Shown piece after piece: positions 46,901 to 60,168 of a stretch of 64,000 nucleotides of DNA. The DNA comes from Cloeon dipterum (lineage: Eukaryota > Arthropoda > Insecta > Ephemeroptera > Baetidae): positions 24,742,545 to 24,806,544 of the forward strand of contig NC_088790.1 in NCBI RefSeq assembly GCF_949628265.1, given 5' to 3'. The translations under genes were made by a program, and so were the position numbers. The stretch's first letter is position 1, and every line of letters begins with the position of its first letter. The notes beneath the pieces were generated by a model. That model saw nothing but the letters and a program-made list of their open reading frames with translations. It made no database searches and was not told where the DNA came from.

Positions 46901-47397
46901 AACTGATAAAAAATATTTTAAATGAAACCGTTAAAAAGAATTCCTCCCGCGTGAAGAAGAAAAGTTGAGCTCCGTTAAAAATTGAAGAAAAAGAATGGAA
47001 AAATTACAACAATAATCCAGGCCAAATTAAACCTTTAAAAATCATGCAAATACCAATATCTCGTGGCAAATTTATTAAATGTACGATTAGGGTTCGAGCA
47101 AATTGGAAGCCGCACTCAGAAAATATTTATCGACCGCAAAAATTGTACAGCCTGAGGCATTTTATAAGTTATGGCATAATGAGATTTCCAAAGAAAATCC
47201 CGACAAAATATGTTATTATTTTTCTTTGTACACGTGCCTTCATTCAAATCGAAATGAAACAGAATTGCGTTATTAATTTTCCTTATTTTAAGCTATTTTT
47301 AAAACCCCAAGGTCTTTCATACTTATTTTCGCTGAGATTATTTTGAGATTTTATGGCCATGTACTCAATTTCATTTTGCATCTTTACATAAAAAGGT

Positions 47398-47443
47398 TGA
47401 CCCTCCGGAAAATAATATTTCCCCCATATTTTCCGGAGGGTCA
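47398..47443. repeat. Perfect 17-bp hairpin with 12-base loop
   Basis: TGACCCTCCGGAAAATA at 47398-47414 is exactly reverse-complemented at 47427-47443. The stem is half GC and stands in AT-rich DNA. It is too short for a microRNA precursor. Confidence 0.9.
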
Positions 47444-47793
47444 TATTATGGGATGAGGACGGAATTTTATTGCCGCATCCACACCCACGCGGACAATTTC
47501 TCGGCAATCTCGTGTTCCAATCGCCGCCAGGAAATTCAACCCTATGCAGCTGTAATCACTTTTGAATAAGCTTTCAAAGTTTTCTTCGCCGTGAGCTTTG
47601 CTTTAAATTTAGATACCCAATTTGTTCACGAAAGGATCACTTTTCGGGTTTCGCGGTTTCGCGAGCCCAAAATAATACACAGAAATTAAGCAGACACGTC
47701 ATTAGCGCCGGTGCAAACAACAAATTGAGTCTATTTTCCTGCTGAGCAGCCGAACTTTTCGCCGCGAGCCACGAATTGACGATTTGCACGTGA

Positions 47794-47812
47794 GCGGCGG
47801 CGGCGGCGGCGG
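47794..47812. repeat. (GCG)n trinucleotide run
   Basis: About six GCG units lie inside the GC-rich island at 47750-48070. Confidence 0.9.
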
Positions 47813-50148
47813 TGACGTCTGCAGAGCAAAGGCATTCCGCGCCGCCCGCCGTTCGAAAAGTATGCAACCGGCGGAATGCCTGCCTGCCCGCCTCGCTGAA
47901 GATTTAAGCGACGCTCGGGGATTGCAGACTGGTGTTTACTGCTATTTAGGTTGAAATCTGGGATAAAAATCGGAAATGCAATTCTCTCTTTCTGCCTTTC
48001 GCCGCAGCCGCGTGCGGGCTCGAGATTTACGCCCGCTTCCAGGAACGCGACCGCTTTGTGCCGCTGATTTACGCGCGACGCAAAGTCGAAAGGGATCAAG
48101 CGTAATCTATATGCACGGAAGGAAAGATTCACCGATTTCCTTGGATAATTTATGGTATAGATTTTAATCATTTTTTAACGCACTATAGTAATTATTTTAG
48201 CGATATTTTCTATTTCCTTAATGATCCAAAATGTAGATGACATAATACTTATTATTGTTCTAAATATGCTTGACTATTTAAATTACGAGTTTTTCAGTTT
48301 CTCAAACCTTTCGTAAGATAAATATAAAATTAGGGTTAGCAAAAAAGTTAGAAATTTAAAAAGCAAAAATAAATTAGCATTAATAAGGCTGATTTATTCA
48401 TTTTTGGCAAAAATAAAAAGCAGTAGATTTTTAAGACGTCATTTTAAATTAGAATTTCGTTTTGAAAATTCTTGCACTAGAGGTTATTTTCTTCTAATTT
48501 CATGATAGTCTGCTCGTTCCAGGCAAAAATTTGTATGTTAAAGCGGAACGTACCCAGGTTATTAGGATAATCATCTGACGATCAACTAAAATTCCGAAGT
48601 CTAAACCTAACAGAGCCAAAACTGAAATTGCAATAAAGACTTAAAAATTCTTGCTCAGGAATGTAATTGGTTTTGCAAGCTTTCCGTCAATTTAACATCA
48701 ATCATAATTGTAAAACATTCAAGCCCGTATAAAACAACCTTCTAAATTCGCAAAAAATCTCCACTAAAATCAGTGATATTAGTAGAAAAGCGTTTTTTAG
48801 GGGAGAAGAGTATTTTATTGGATTTTTGTACTTCGGAAATATGTATTTTTATCCTTTTTATCCTTTTTCTCCATCCCTTGAAAATTTAGGAAATTTAACC
48901 ACCCTTCATCCTGATTATATATGAAAAAATGATTTTCATAAAGGAATCAAATATTTATTTCAACTAACGGATCAATTGCAAGATGATTTATAAAATCTCA
49001 AAGAAAAAAAAATATTTTTTCACTTAATTTCTAGCGATAGCTAAATAACCGCGGTGATTAAAGTTGTTGTACTGTTTGGTGGGAAAATATAATGAGGAAA
49101 TAACTGGGCAAATAAATTTACCGTTAAATAAGGAAATAAACGACCGAATTTACGATTCCTTATTAGAATTTATAACCGTGACTGATTTCATGTCGTTTGA
49201 AACAAATTGAAAGAAAATATTAAAGATTTCGGAATGATTACATAACAGTGATATATTACTGCTTAGTTTTCATACTGAAATTTTATTGAGTAAACATTCA
49301 ATCCTTTCCAGAGAAAACGCACACAGTGTGTGGGCCTTGTATATAGGAAATCCGAAGAGATAATGCGAATGTGAATGTACTGTGCAACTTTGAGTAGGTT
49401 TGGCTGTTTCGAAAACCGTTTGAATTGGGAAAGACTGGTTGTTAAAAGCTCTAGGGGATTTCAGGCTGAAATTTGTACACATATTATTGTGTCCTAGAAA
49501 ATGATTTGGATTGAAATATAAAATTTACAGGAGGAATTACATCAAATTTTCAATTTACAACACAATTAAAACCATCATGTTGTCATGTATGTTCAAATTC
49601 ATCCTTATAATTATTCCACAGGAATATTTTGCCCCATTTGTTTAATTTAAATTTATGATGTGCAAATTTACCACGATTCTCATGTTAAACTAAAAAAGCA
49701 ATTAGTTGATGATTTTTCCTGCTCTTATCATTTCTCTGAATCCAAACAGTTTTCCCCCTTTTTATTTTCCTTTCAAAGATAAATCAGGAATTTAAGGGAT
49801 TAGGATATTCTCGGAAATGAGCAAACCCGCGCATATTGGAATGTTCTCGACATTTACCTCCTCAAAGACAAGCCAATTTGACGGACAAATGAGCAGCAAT
49901 CACTTGCACAGACGACTCAATCAATATACATATATTATGCTGATTAAATTCGAGACGCACCCTGAGGGCGTTTGTTTGCAGCGTCGCGGGCGCCACGCGC
50001 GCGTGCATGTGTGGCACAATGCGTGCGTGCCTCGTTTTCCGTTTCCGCCGACTCTGTGGCGGAACGGAGAGGGTCGTGCCGGCGCAGGCAGACTGGTGGG
50101 CGGCAGTGGAGGAGGCGGTGGGGCGGGCGGGCGAGCGGACGCGGCCGC

Positions 50149-50233
50149 TACAAAAAGGGCCGCAGACTTGGAGGACCTCACTCTCGCCCAATCCACCGCT
50201 GAAACCCCTACCTTCCAACTCGACATCACACAG
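50149..50233 (+). promoter_or_regulatory. TATA promoter and noncoding first exon, probably of allatotropin
   Basis: A CpG-rich block (49980-50150) ends in TACAAAAAG at 50149-50157. The initiator-like TCACTC follows with its A at 50180, 31 bases on. An exon of about 54 bases then ends at the strong donor CACACAG/GTACGT (50233). It has no long open frame tied to a signal. The next supported exon on this strand is the allatotropin exon, whose acceptor stands three bases before its ATG, so the two probably form one gene with a 9.9-kb intron. Confidence 0.5.
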
Positions 50234-53200
50234 GTACGTATTATTTGCTTTGCAAACCTCCGTCTGAAGTTCTTCAAAACTCTTTTGCCTTAAATTTTAA
50301 AAAACTTTTATATTTCAAAAACCAATTAAACATTTGATATAGAGCAAAATTAATGGATATTTTAGCGTTCTCTGAAGTTTTTAATTTTTTTAAACTTTTT
50401 TAAATTTTGATTTCTGATTTCAATAATTAAAGAGAATTAAATTTGGACTTAAAACTAACTGAATAGTGAAAAACTTCTGATTCTAGGGCTATAAAACAAT
50501 ATTTTATGCCGGAATATTATGTACTTTTTAAACCTTAAAACTTTAACAGCATCCTTTTGAATTTCACAGATGTTTTAGGTTTTTTTTGCCAAAATTTCAT
50601 ACTAAAATATGGTGTTTCCAGAGATATTCAATGTTACCACGTTTTGGCACTTTTCGAAAAATATATATATATATTTAAATCTGCGATTTGATTTCCTCTG
50701 CAACTTTTTAATTTAGATTTTTGAATTTCAAATAATTATTCAAAATGTTTTTTAAAGGAAATCATTTTAAAAAAATATTCCTTCTCAAGTCTAGCTCATT
50801 GGTAATGTTTTCTGTAAAATTCGTGATGACATTTTTTTTTTATTTCGAGAAAATCGGCGAGACATCCGGCGCGGCAGACCTGAAATTGATGTGCTCTCTA
50901 CCAAATCCGCCGTATTAGGCGGCTTTCACGTCAGTTTCTCTTGAAAAAACGTTTCTTCGCGTAAATGCATGTACCAGCGGGTACAACTGAAGGGTTGGAG
51001 ACATTATATATACTAGTACATAATTATTCGGCATTTTAAATTAATTATTTTTTACGAAACCACTCACTGATTGTTGTAGAATTAGGAATTAGGCGTGCCT
51101 GTCCTCCAGACACACAAATTTTGGTAAAAATGTAATAAACTGTTGAAACTTTCATAGCTAAATTAAATATTCTCTGACCTTTAACAAAATTTTTTGCTCT
51201 ATTTCCATTTTTAAATTTAAAAATGTCCAAAAAAATTCATTAATTAACCGAGCTAGCAGAATTTTCATATTGCCAACCGTATTTTGCATGTTGGAGCCAG
51301 AAATTATTCTACTTTTAAGTAAACAAAACTTCTCTGGCAAAAATTTTTAAACAGTTTTGCTATATTTTAATCCACATTTTTTCCTTAAAACGCGTACTTC
51401 CTCATTTTGCCTCTATAAATTTAATTAAAAACTGTATGACCCAAACTTTTTGCCACTTCTAAAGTTGCCTCCTCCAGCTTTTATTCAAACAATGTGTCAC
51501 AAGCAAGCGCCCCATTGTTGCTTGGTTAGCAGGTTAATTAATCTCTGAAAAGTTGCATCATCGAATATCCGCGGAGTTCTCTGTCAGTCAAGTCCTTTTA
51601 AATTTGATTTTTAATTGCACAATTTGGACAGACTCTCTTTTAATTTGCGTAATTAAATACAGTTCGCATAATTACCGGGTGCAAGTTATGCTAATTAAGA
51701 TTGAAATTTCTTGTGAAGCAAGAGTAATAATTGGAACCTAAGAAATTTTTAATGTAAGGCTTTCTGTCTCCAATTGCATTGCATTGTTTTGCGCGTTGAT
51801 AGATGTTCAAGTGCTTCTTTATTGGCACTTGAAACTGATCATAGTGATCATTTTTCAATCTACTTTCCCAGACTCTTTTCACTCTATTTATTTTGAATAG
51901 ATTCCAATCGATTTCCCCCGTCAACTAGAATTTTCCAGATAAATCGTAGGCAAGAAACCAAAATGTGTTAAAGGAAGCCAGCTGAAACCCGGGTTCACTT
52001 TTTTGAAAGCGGAGAAACGCGAGGGAAACTCAATATCGCACGAACAAAAAAACGTAGAAATCGCACACAAGTACGACAGCGAGCGAGCACTTTGAGAATT
52101 CGAGAGTGAATTTCTATACTTGCATCGGAACTCAATAAAACCTGCCAGCAAGCACTGAAGGGCACGCAGGAGCTTTGATTAATTGATATCGTAATATTTT
52201 ATGACTAATTTCAAAGAGGTGAATGACCTTCTAACAGTTCATTTTCAAACAGCTTGTTATATAAATTTCTGGAAGTAAAAATTGACTGGTGAATTTAAGC
52301 CGATTGCCTATTTTTTTTCTATCTGAGCTACGAAGGTATTTGTTAGACTATTTTTAGACCGTTTTTTATGCAAATTAGCCAATTTCTGAGCCAATTCACA
52401 AAGAATTCTTCATTTGAGGAATGCAGCAATTGAAATTTTTGGACTAATAGAATTAGAAAAGTATTTTGAATTGAATTTGAGAGAAAATATCTGAATTTCT
52501 CCCCGTGTTTTCAAATATGTCGAATTTATTTCTTCTCTAACAGGTTTTGGCCACTCCCTGTAGTTTTAAACGAAAGACTAAAAAATTGCATAAAAATAAT
52601 CCTGGATTAAACGTTTTTTTAAATAATATATTCAAAGAAAACAGGAAAATTCCACACACCTAATTATGAATTTTTTTGAAAACACAACGATGACAAGTCC
52701 GGTTATTATTTTAAATGGTTTTTTGTTGCCTCAAAGATTGAGTTAAATACAATTTTTTTCGATTGAATTTGCACTTCTTGAAAAACCTGACGTTACTATC
52801 GCAAGTTCAATAAAAACGTCTTTTTCTCATAAAAGAAAATAAAAAATAAATAAAGAATAATTTTTATTTTGCTTTCAAACTGCGAAATTATAACAAAAAC
52901 AACTTGAGAATTTTGTTCTCTTTTGTACTAAATTTGAACTGCATTTTTAATTGTAATTATTATTTTTTACATTTTTAGTCTTTTTTTGTTGCGTTTTAAA
53001 AAATCTTGATTAATTCCTTTTAATTTTTTTAAACTCTTGACATTAAATAAAAAATGTTAATGTTCTTAAATGGAAAATTAACTTTAACTGAAACAAATTT
53101 AAGCTATATGAAAATTTCCCCTACATGTTAGAATTTATGTATCCATATTTTAAATAGTTAATAATAAAGGTTATAAAACATCTTCACAATGCATGTCATA

Positions 53201-56200
53201 TATTTTATTGTGTGTGGAAACCTGTTGCGTGAAAATTTTTTAACCGCACACAAAAGCAACAGCTGCGCACAACCTCCCGCAGCAAGAGACCTTATTAAAA
53301 CGGCATTTTTTCCCTCTTTGCCGCGGAAATGGGTCAAGCGCATGAATGAAAATGAGAGAGGCCTCTTAAAACGGCCGATCGCAATTACGGCGATGATGCG
53401 CTCGAATTATGAAATCTCACCGTCGCGCCAGATTAGATTTGGAGATTTTTTTCTAATCACGCCTGGAAAAGATGAATTTCACTTGCAAAATAATTAGTGT
53501 TTAATTATGCAACCGAGGCAAAGTTTGCAGCGATCAATCATGATTAGCACTGCACGCGCGAGTGTGTAATTAACAAGAGTATAGATGCCACAGCCGTTAT
53601 TTTATTACGCCTCGAGAAGCAATCAATCTCAAACTTGCTGCTTTGCTTTGATTCATGCGCTGCAATTTTTGAAAAGGTTGCTGACAAAGCAAATGCTTTT
53701 AAAAAAATTTAATTTAGTTAATAATTCGTTTCTAGGGAAGCTCATTAAAAAAGAGATAGTTAACAGCTGGAGATAATTTTATTGAAAATTAACAATTCAT
53801 AACAAGAAGGGAAATTTTTACCTATTTTAATCCTTTTCTCCGAATTTTTCTTGCTTTCAAACTATTTCATTGTGATTTTATTTATAAGTGTTAGAATGAA
53901 AAAACAATATTTTAATTAATATTTAGCGCGATAAAATGGTCCCCAAAAGCTGTTTTTATATTCAGGGAAAATTGTGAAACAGATAGTTGAATTTGAAAAT
54001 TAGTTTAAAATTTATTAAAATGGTCAAATTTTGCTTCAGTCTTGTTATACTAATTTGATTGAAAAATTGCTTCCAAACAATGAAGATGTTTTTCTCGCTT
54101 TCTTATAAATAATACGATAAATAAATTATGAATTTTACCATTCAACATAAACTAAAATTAGCTAACAAAAATTATAAATATCCAAACAAACCATTTTAAA
54201 GGGAAACAGAAAGTATAGCACGCAGAAAAAGTATTTAAAACAAGTGAGAGTAGAAGGCAGGGGGTATTTGAGAAATCGAACTTGATTGTCTAGCGAGCGA
54301 ACAAGCGTGAAATGAACTGATATTGCGATACGTTTACTTTGTCTGATAAAAACGTTGCCATTTTTAATTAAAAATGCATTGTACGGAAGGAAGGAAGGAA
54401 GAAAGAAAGTTATTAATTTCTTTTCCACGCGGCAGAGGAATATTTTAATACTTTTCCTCATTAAGCGTGCACTGAGAAATATAAATGTTGTTTGTTCTGC
54501 TCTGATGGGAAACTGTATAAATTTATTATTTCGTAAATTAGATCTTTAATGGCAGGAAAATTTATGTAAATGCTGGTGGAGTATATTTTACAATCATTGA
54601 TAGTGAGTCTTAGTTTTGGTCGATTTCAAAGATGAACTGGGTGATTTTTTTATTTTAAAGAAAGTTAATTGTATTCAATGGAACGTAACACACGTAATAT
54701 ATCTTTTTGGACTTTGCTGGACTTCAAAAAATTAGTTTCTCGAACAAAAAGTTAAAAGTAAGGCCGGTAAAATTTTTATTTTAATATCTTTAATTTTTTT
54801 CGGATTAAAAATATTGGTTTTCGGGAGATAATACGGCTTTGGTAGGGAAGACAAATGAAGCCCAGTGAAAATATCATTATATTGCATGATAATCGTATCA
54901 TCCGCATTATTAACTCCCAAACACAATAAAGAGAGCGATAAAAATAATTCTTTTATATAGCAGTCGCATGATGTGTAATATGGATATTTTCGTTTGTACC
55001 AAGAGAAACAATAAAACCTTTTTGACAAATATAAACATTTAATTCAAACTCTTGGTGTGCAATTATTGATTTTTAACTATACCAGAAAAATTATTTTCCA
55101 GAGCGTTCCTTTGATGTTATTCGCACTAATCACATTAAACTACGCGCACAGGGTGGAAAAAGGCATAAAGCCACCACTATTGCGAGCGTGAGTTATGGTG
55201 GCGTAAATTCTAACATTTATAAAAGTGAAGGCTTGCAGTTTAGTTTGAATTATATGCCGGTGACAATCTCTATCGTAAAAATGTTGTTGCATGCGGTCAG
55301 TGAGAAAATGTTTGCACGGGAAATAGACAGGGATGTGTTTATATACGTGGTTTCAAAGTACTCTCTAGATGATTTTCCGATAAAAATTGCTATAGTTTAA
55401 ACTGGAAAAAGAAGGAGTTAGTTATCAAACTGTATTCACCATTCCTATGGGCATTTTTATTTTTTAAATATGGAAAAAATATTTAAAATGCTAAAAATGT
55501 GTGCAAAAATAATCGATTTTGTGGAGAGTAATAATTTTTTTTAAAAAATATTTTATTTATTTCGGTAAGTTCCATATTTTAAACTGTTTAAAAATTGACT
55601 GAGATTTGTGAAAATTTAGCTACGCACGTCCAGCGTGTATTCTTTTTTAAAGTGACCACAGGAAAATGAATTTTGAAATGGGGGGCGTAGTTTCCAGTAA
55701 AAATAAAAAGAAGGCGTGGCAAGTATCGCAGAGAGCGGGAAATTCGTAAATTTTGACTTTTTAAAGGATATTTTCAGGTTAACCCCTGATTTATTTATCT
55801 ATTTAATGGTTTGCACAACTAATTTATTTATTTAAAACATATTAAAACCTATGAAACGTGCTAATTTGATGGCCTGAACATCATGGCAAGTTTTGCAATT
55901 CCCAAACATTTTAACTATGGGCATATCTTCCTCCCATGAATTGGAAAATTTGCTTCAATTTAACAACTAATTTTTAAAATTTATTTTCAAACCTAATTTA
56001 TGTTCAGACTTCCACCCAAAACGCAGGGTCTTTCGACTTTTTAACCTCATTTTAAATATAACAATAAATAATTTAAATTTGCAAAGTGCTAGTAAGAAAT
56101 GAATAGAGATTTCGCGCGCGCGTTAGCTTGCATTCCTCTGGGTAAAGCGTGTCGGCGGCGCGGCTCGAGGATTCTGCTGTGTGTATGCGCTTTGTTGTCG

Positions 56201-56918
56201 GGCTCGTGTGACGCAAGAGCAAGAAACAACAAGAAAGCGCAGAGCAGAAGCCGGGGCCAAAAGGCAAATTCTCGCCCGCAGTGAAAAATGCTGGCAGTTT
56301 CCGTTTTAATCATTTCGAGCCCGCTGGCTTCTCGCCACCCGCGAGAGCGAAGCACTGCAGCTGCTCCATTTCTTACTACTCGTTTAAACACTCTTTTGTT
56401 CCCCCCTTTCCTGTGCATACATACATATATATTGTTAACTCCTCCAGGACTCACTCTGTGACAATTCTAAGCGCAACAGATTTTGCACAACACTCTTCTT
56501 CAGGGTGAATTCTTGACATTTCCAGTCTCCAAGGTTGAATAATGTTACATAATAAGTGAAAATGCCTCAGTCACTTGATGGTTGGATTTATTTTTAAAAG
56601 AATTAATAAATTGAAATTGGTTTGATTCCATTACATTTTTTAAAAGACGATTTTGGGCTCCATCAAGACGATATTTACTCGTGTGCCGATTTCCTCGACA
56701 AATTATCAGATTAAATTTTTTAACTAGTTGAATTCAGATGGTTTTTCCATGAGACTATAAGTCTATGATGACCAAAAAATATCGGATAAGCCCTCCTGTT
56801 ATAAATTAAACCTATTTTAATATTTTTATGGTATTAAACTCAGCATATTTATGATTGGGTCTGCTATTTTCCTGCCGAATGAATTTTCAAAATTTACACA
56901 TTCAAATAAATTTTCAAC
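50234..56918. other. Probable allatotropin first intron, 5' part
   Basis: AT-rich DNA without a supportable exon. It contains an AT dinucleotide run near 50660-50672 and an AAGG/AAAG tract at 54385-54410. GC-richer patches lie at about 53220-53560 and 56100-56350. Confidence 0.45.
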
Positions 56919-57359
56919 TTAAAGTGGAATGATACAGGGCAACAATTGAAAATATTTAAATTGTTGGATGGCATAAACAATTGATCGATAAACAATTTGT
57001 TCAACAATTTGCAATAATAAAAAAATGACCTTCCTACAATAAAATTCAAATTTTGCCAATTTTCTCCAAAATTTACAGTGCTTGAACATATTTTCTTGGC
57101 ATATTCCGATTCATCTCGTCGAGACCTGTTCAACGGTGTATGCCACTTATTGGGGAAACTCTTGGTTTTGAAATTAAATCGGATTTCAAGTAAGGAGACA
57201 GCCATTACCATTTGAAAAGCACGGCAACTTTCCAGCCAATTTTCTCAAAAAATTACAGCGCTCCTTAGGTCAATTTAGGCTTTAACTGAATCCTAAGGGA
57301 TGAGTTTATGCATTGGCAACAAGCATTTTCCAGGCTTTTGCAGTATCATTCCTCTTTAA
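56919..57359 (-). mobile_element. TTAA-flanked inverted-repeat element (family A), copy 2
   Basis: TTAA at 56919-56922 and 57356-57359 flank the unit. The termini AAAGTGGAATGATACAGGG and CAGTATCATTCCTCTTT are near-reverse complements. The interior is the reverse complement of 62858-63300 at high similarity over about 440 bases. A 4-base TTAA target with such ends suggests a piggyBac-type nonautonomous element. The short open frame inside it is part of the repeat, not a gene. Confidence 0.85.
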
Positions 57360-60165
57360 AATCTCGGCTTGACAAGGAGCTAAGCTAATTTTGGTGCAAC
57401 AATAATTGCATGGCTAAAAGAAAATTGTAAATTTTTACAAACTGCGCATGCGGCATAATTATCCTAATAAATTTCATCATTTTTAATTAATACCTCTCGA
57501 ACATTTCAACATACGTGGAACTATGCAATCAATTAATTTTCTATCTTAATATAGAAATATAAAAAAATATTATTCAGAAAAAAATTTCCCCTCATCGGAT
57601 TTGAGAGTGACGTCTAAGCAGTAAGCACTCGTGTGATTGCGAAATAACATTGACAGGAGCTGCCACTCAAAGTGAAATAATCAGGCCGAGTGTTTGCGGA
57701 TTTTTCCACTCACCGTTTTAGCAACACGTGAGCAAAGGGAACGTGGCCACGAGCCGCTATCCGCGCAAAACATAATTTTCACCGAGCAACATGACAGAGA
57801 GCATTGCTTTGACGTGTTTCGAAACTAGGTTGTTTGTCAATTTTAATAAAAATGAATATAACACATACACACGCGTGCCTCATTTCATTACAAAAGAGAC
57901 AGTTGGCACAAAAGGTATATAAATTGTCAATTATCACATTGATTTTGAATCGGGAATCGCGGTAGGTTAAGTTTTAATGGTACTGGTTAGATATTCATGA
58001 TGAAATTTGTCATTTTCCGGCCTTGACTGAAATCCTGAATGATAAATAATTTCCTCGCAAATGACTAATTAAATTTTACGCGAGCTTTTTCTTAAAATGA
58101 GTCCATTAATAATAATAACAATAAATCTTCATTCTGAGTGAGAGTTGTGCATAATTTTTTTTACTAAATTTTAAAGAGAACTGGAGTAAAAATAAAGACG
58201 AATTATTATTAAATTTTAAGCAATGGAAAACACTTAAGGATAGCACGCCAATAAATCGGATTTTTTATATAGAGTTTGAAATTATAGATTTTTCAAAGGA
58301 AATATTCCGTTATTTTTGGGCTAAGGACGGTTGAGTCTTGAATTTTGAAGTATCTCTACGACTGAAAAAGCTATTTGGTTAAAATTTTGAAATTTAGATT
58401 CTGGATTGACAAAAGTTTCTAATTAAAAATAAATAAAATCAATTACTATTACAAATAATGCGAATTACTGATTACTTAAGGAGCATGAGTTTGGCTTTTT
58501 TAATTCAGCGATTTGTCAAACTTAGAAAGATGATAAAAATTTCAAGAAATAATGGCAGTCTAATTTTCAATCAATTTCCTGCGAACCATAAATAACGAGA
58601 GCTTTTTAGCAAATTGCGGAACACTCGATCTTGATTGCTAGCGAAAAACGCCATCATTTTCGAATTAATATCGATGCGCTGTCTTTTTAGGTAAAATTGC
58701 ACCAGAAAAATATTCAATTCCTTTGTTTAAATTGGCCGTAATGCAGATTGACCTCTCTCTCACCTCGAGCGTGAGATTTATGCGAACCGCGGCTAATCGC
58801 GGCTGGCAAACATTAATAAGCGTCGTTCGTTCCAGCGGGCTGCATGCTTAATAACTTGGCGCCGATCATCAAGTAGTGCAGTTCGTTCGTTTGTTTGTTT
58901 GTTTGTTTTGCGATATTGTGTGTACGAGCGGCGCAAACAGCATTTCAGTTCAATTACAGCCACGAGATCAAACGCGACTCTCTGACTGCTCTGCAGCGCA
59001 CGTTCCACTCTCTTTATCTATCAAGTGTCATTTTTAGTCATGATTTATGCCGCGCAATTACGAGCAAATAATATATAGTGCCAAAAATATATATAAAGGA
59101 CGCGGGCAAACAACAATATTTCCTTTTCTTTGCCAAGAGAATTTTAGCTGTTAGAACAATAAGCGTGGGCTGGCGGGAAAATTTCGCAGTTCCTTCAGGC
59201 AAAAGAAGGCAGTTTTCTCTCAATTTCATAAACTGTCAGCTTGAAAAGGTCAAAAGAGTAAATTATTGAGTATATTTCAAAAGTCTAGATCATTTTTATA
59301 ACATTTTTCCATTTCAAACCACGGAAAATTGTGAATTGAAGTCTAGAAAATATAATGACCAAAAAATTGCTTAACTTAACCATTCAATTGACTTTCCTTT
59401 ATGTCTAAATCAACGAATTTCAAAAAGGGAAAAAATAACTTGAGAAAATTTTCCTAATTCGGTGAAAATTATTTTATTAAAATATTTTACTCAGCAGGAT
59501 CGACTGCATTAATTTAATTGGTATAGGAAATTGGCTCCTGCAAATTTTTTAGGTATGCAACCGGTCCAACAGGCAGGACAAGCGGGTCGCATCTTCTATC
59601 TTGCAATGTTAAAAGGAAAAATATAATGAGGAATTTAGACCTTTTTTCTATTAGTTCGAAACTCTTAAGTAAGCACAAATCTCCAAATTTTAAGTTAATT
59701 AAACCTTTTTGAGATATTAAAGCCTTCACAAAGCTCGATAAATTGTCGTAGCAAATTAAGAATTCTCTTTTAATACCTTTAATCGATTCAATTCAACCTA
59801 AATGTCATTTTCAGACAGTCAAAAATAAATATATACTTAGCAAGGAAGTTGAAATTGAAAATTAATCACATATAATTTTAATTCTGGGACAGCTGAATTA
59901 ATTAATTATTAAAAAATATGCAATATGGCGCTCTTAAATCTTAAATGATTTTTGTCAAATAAATCTATCACAGTAAAACTGACAAGTGACTCATTTTTAG
60001 TTTATTTAGTCAAAAATATGAAATAATATTTCCTGTTTACCAAAATCACAAAACTGATTAAAATTATGTGAAACTTTCTCTTTAATTCAAACTTTGTATA
60101 TATTTAGCAATTTTTTTAAACTTTATAAAATAATTAAACCTAAATTCTTTTATTTTTTTTTGTAG
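57360..60165. other. Probable allatotropin first intron, 3' part
   Basis: No exon is supported. A TTTG/TTCG run lies at 58888-58909, and a GC-richer island at 58740-59000 ends with a GC-skewed stretch. One copy of the 40-nt element is at 59553-59592. Confidence 0.45.
59553..59592 (+). repeat. 40-nt hairpin-like element, copy 4
   Basis: It begins GTATGCAACCGGTCC and ends ACAAGCGGGTCGCAT. Because the unit is a loose palindrome it aligns to the other copies on either strand; the minus-strand reading ACCCGCTTGTCCTGCCTG is closest to copy 2. Confidence 0.5.
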
Positions 60166-60168
60166 GAA

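Larger units (their letters stand above)
42780..50148. other. Gene-poor stretch with GC-rich islands
   Basis: No coding exon or RNA gene is supported. Above the AT-rich background stand GC-rich islands at about 43200-43480, 44130-44460, 45300-45500 and 47750-48070. They are candidates for regulatory DNA or unrecognised noncoding exons. Single repeats within it are listed separately. Confidence 0.5.

Noticed and set aside
47398-47443. Hairpin as a microRNA precursor
   Set aside because: A 17-bp stem with a 12-base loop is too short, and the flanks do not extend the stem.
47731-48171. 146-codon minus-strand open frame with an Arg-rich end
   Set aside because: It comes from the GCG run in a GC-rich island, and the opposite strand is also open. 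No supporting exon structure.
49817-50293. Open frames of 76-158 codons on both strands around 50 kb
   Set aside because: GC-rich promoter DNA is open in several frames at once; there is no consistent start, domain or splice pattern. It is interpreted as promoter and noncoding exon.
56894-57211. Open frame of 105 codons on the minus strand, with relatives at 63006-63245 and 63259-63588
   Set aside because: All three lie in family A mobile elements and are similar only because the DNA is repeated. The frames break differently in each copy and no domain is seen.
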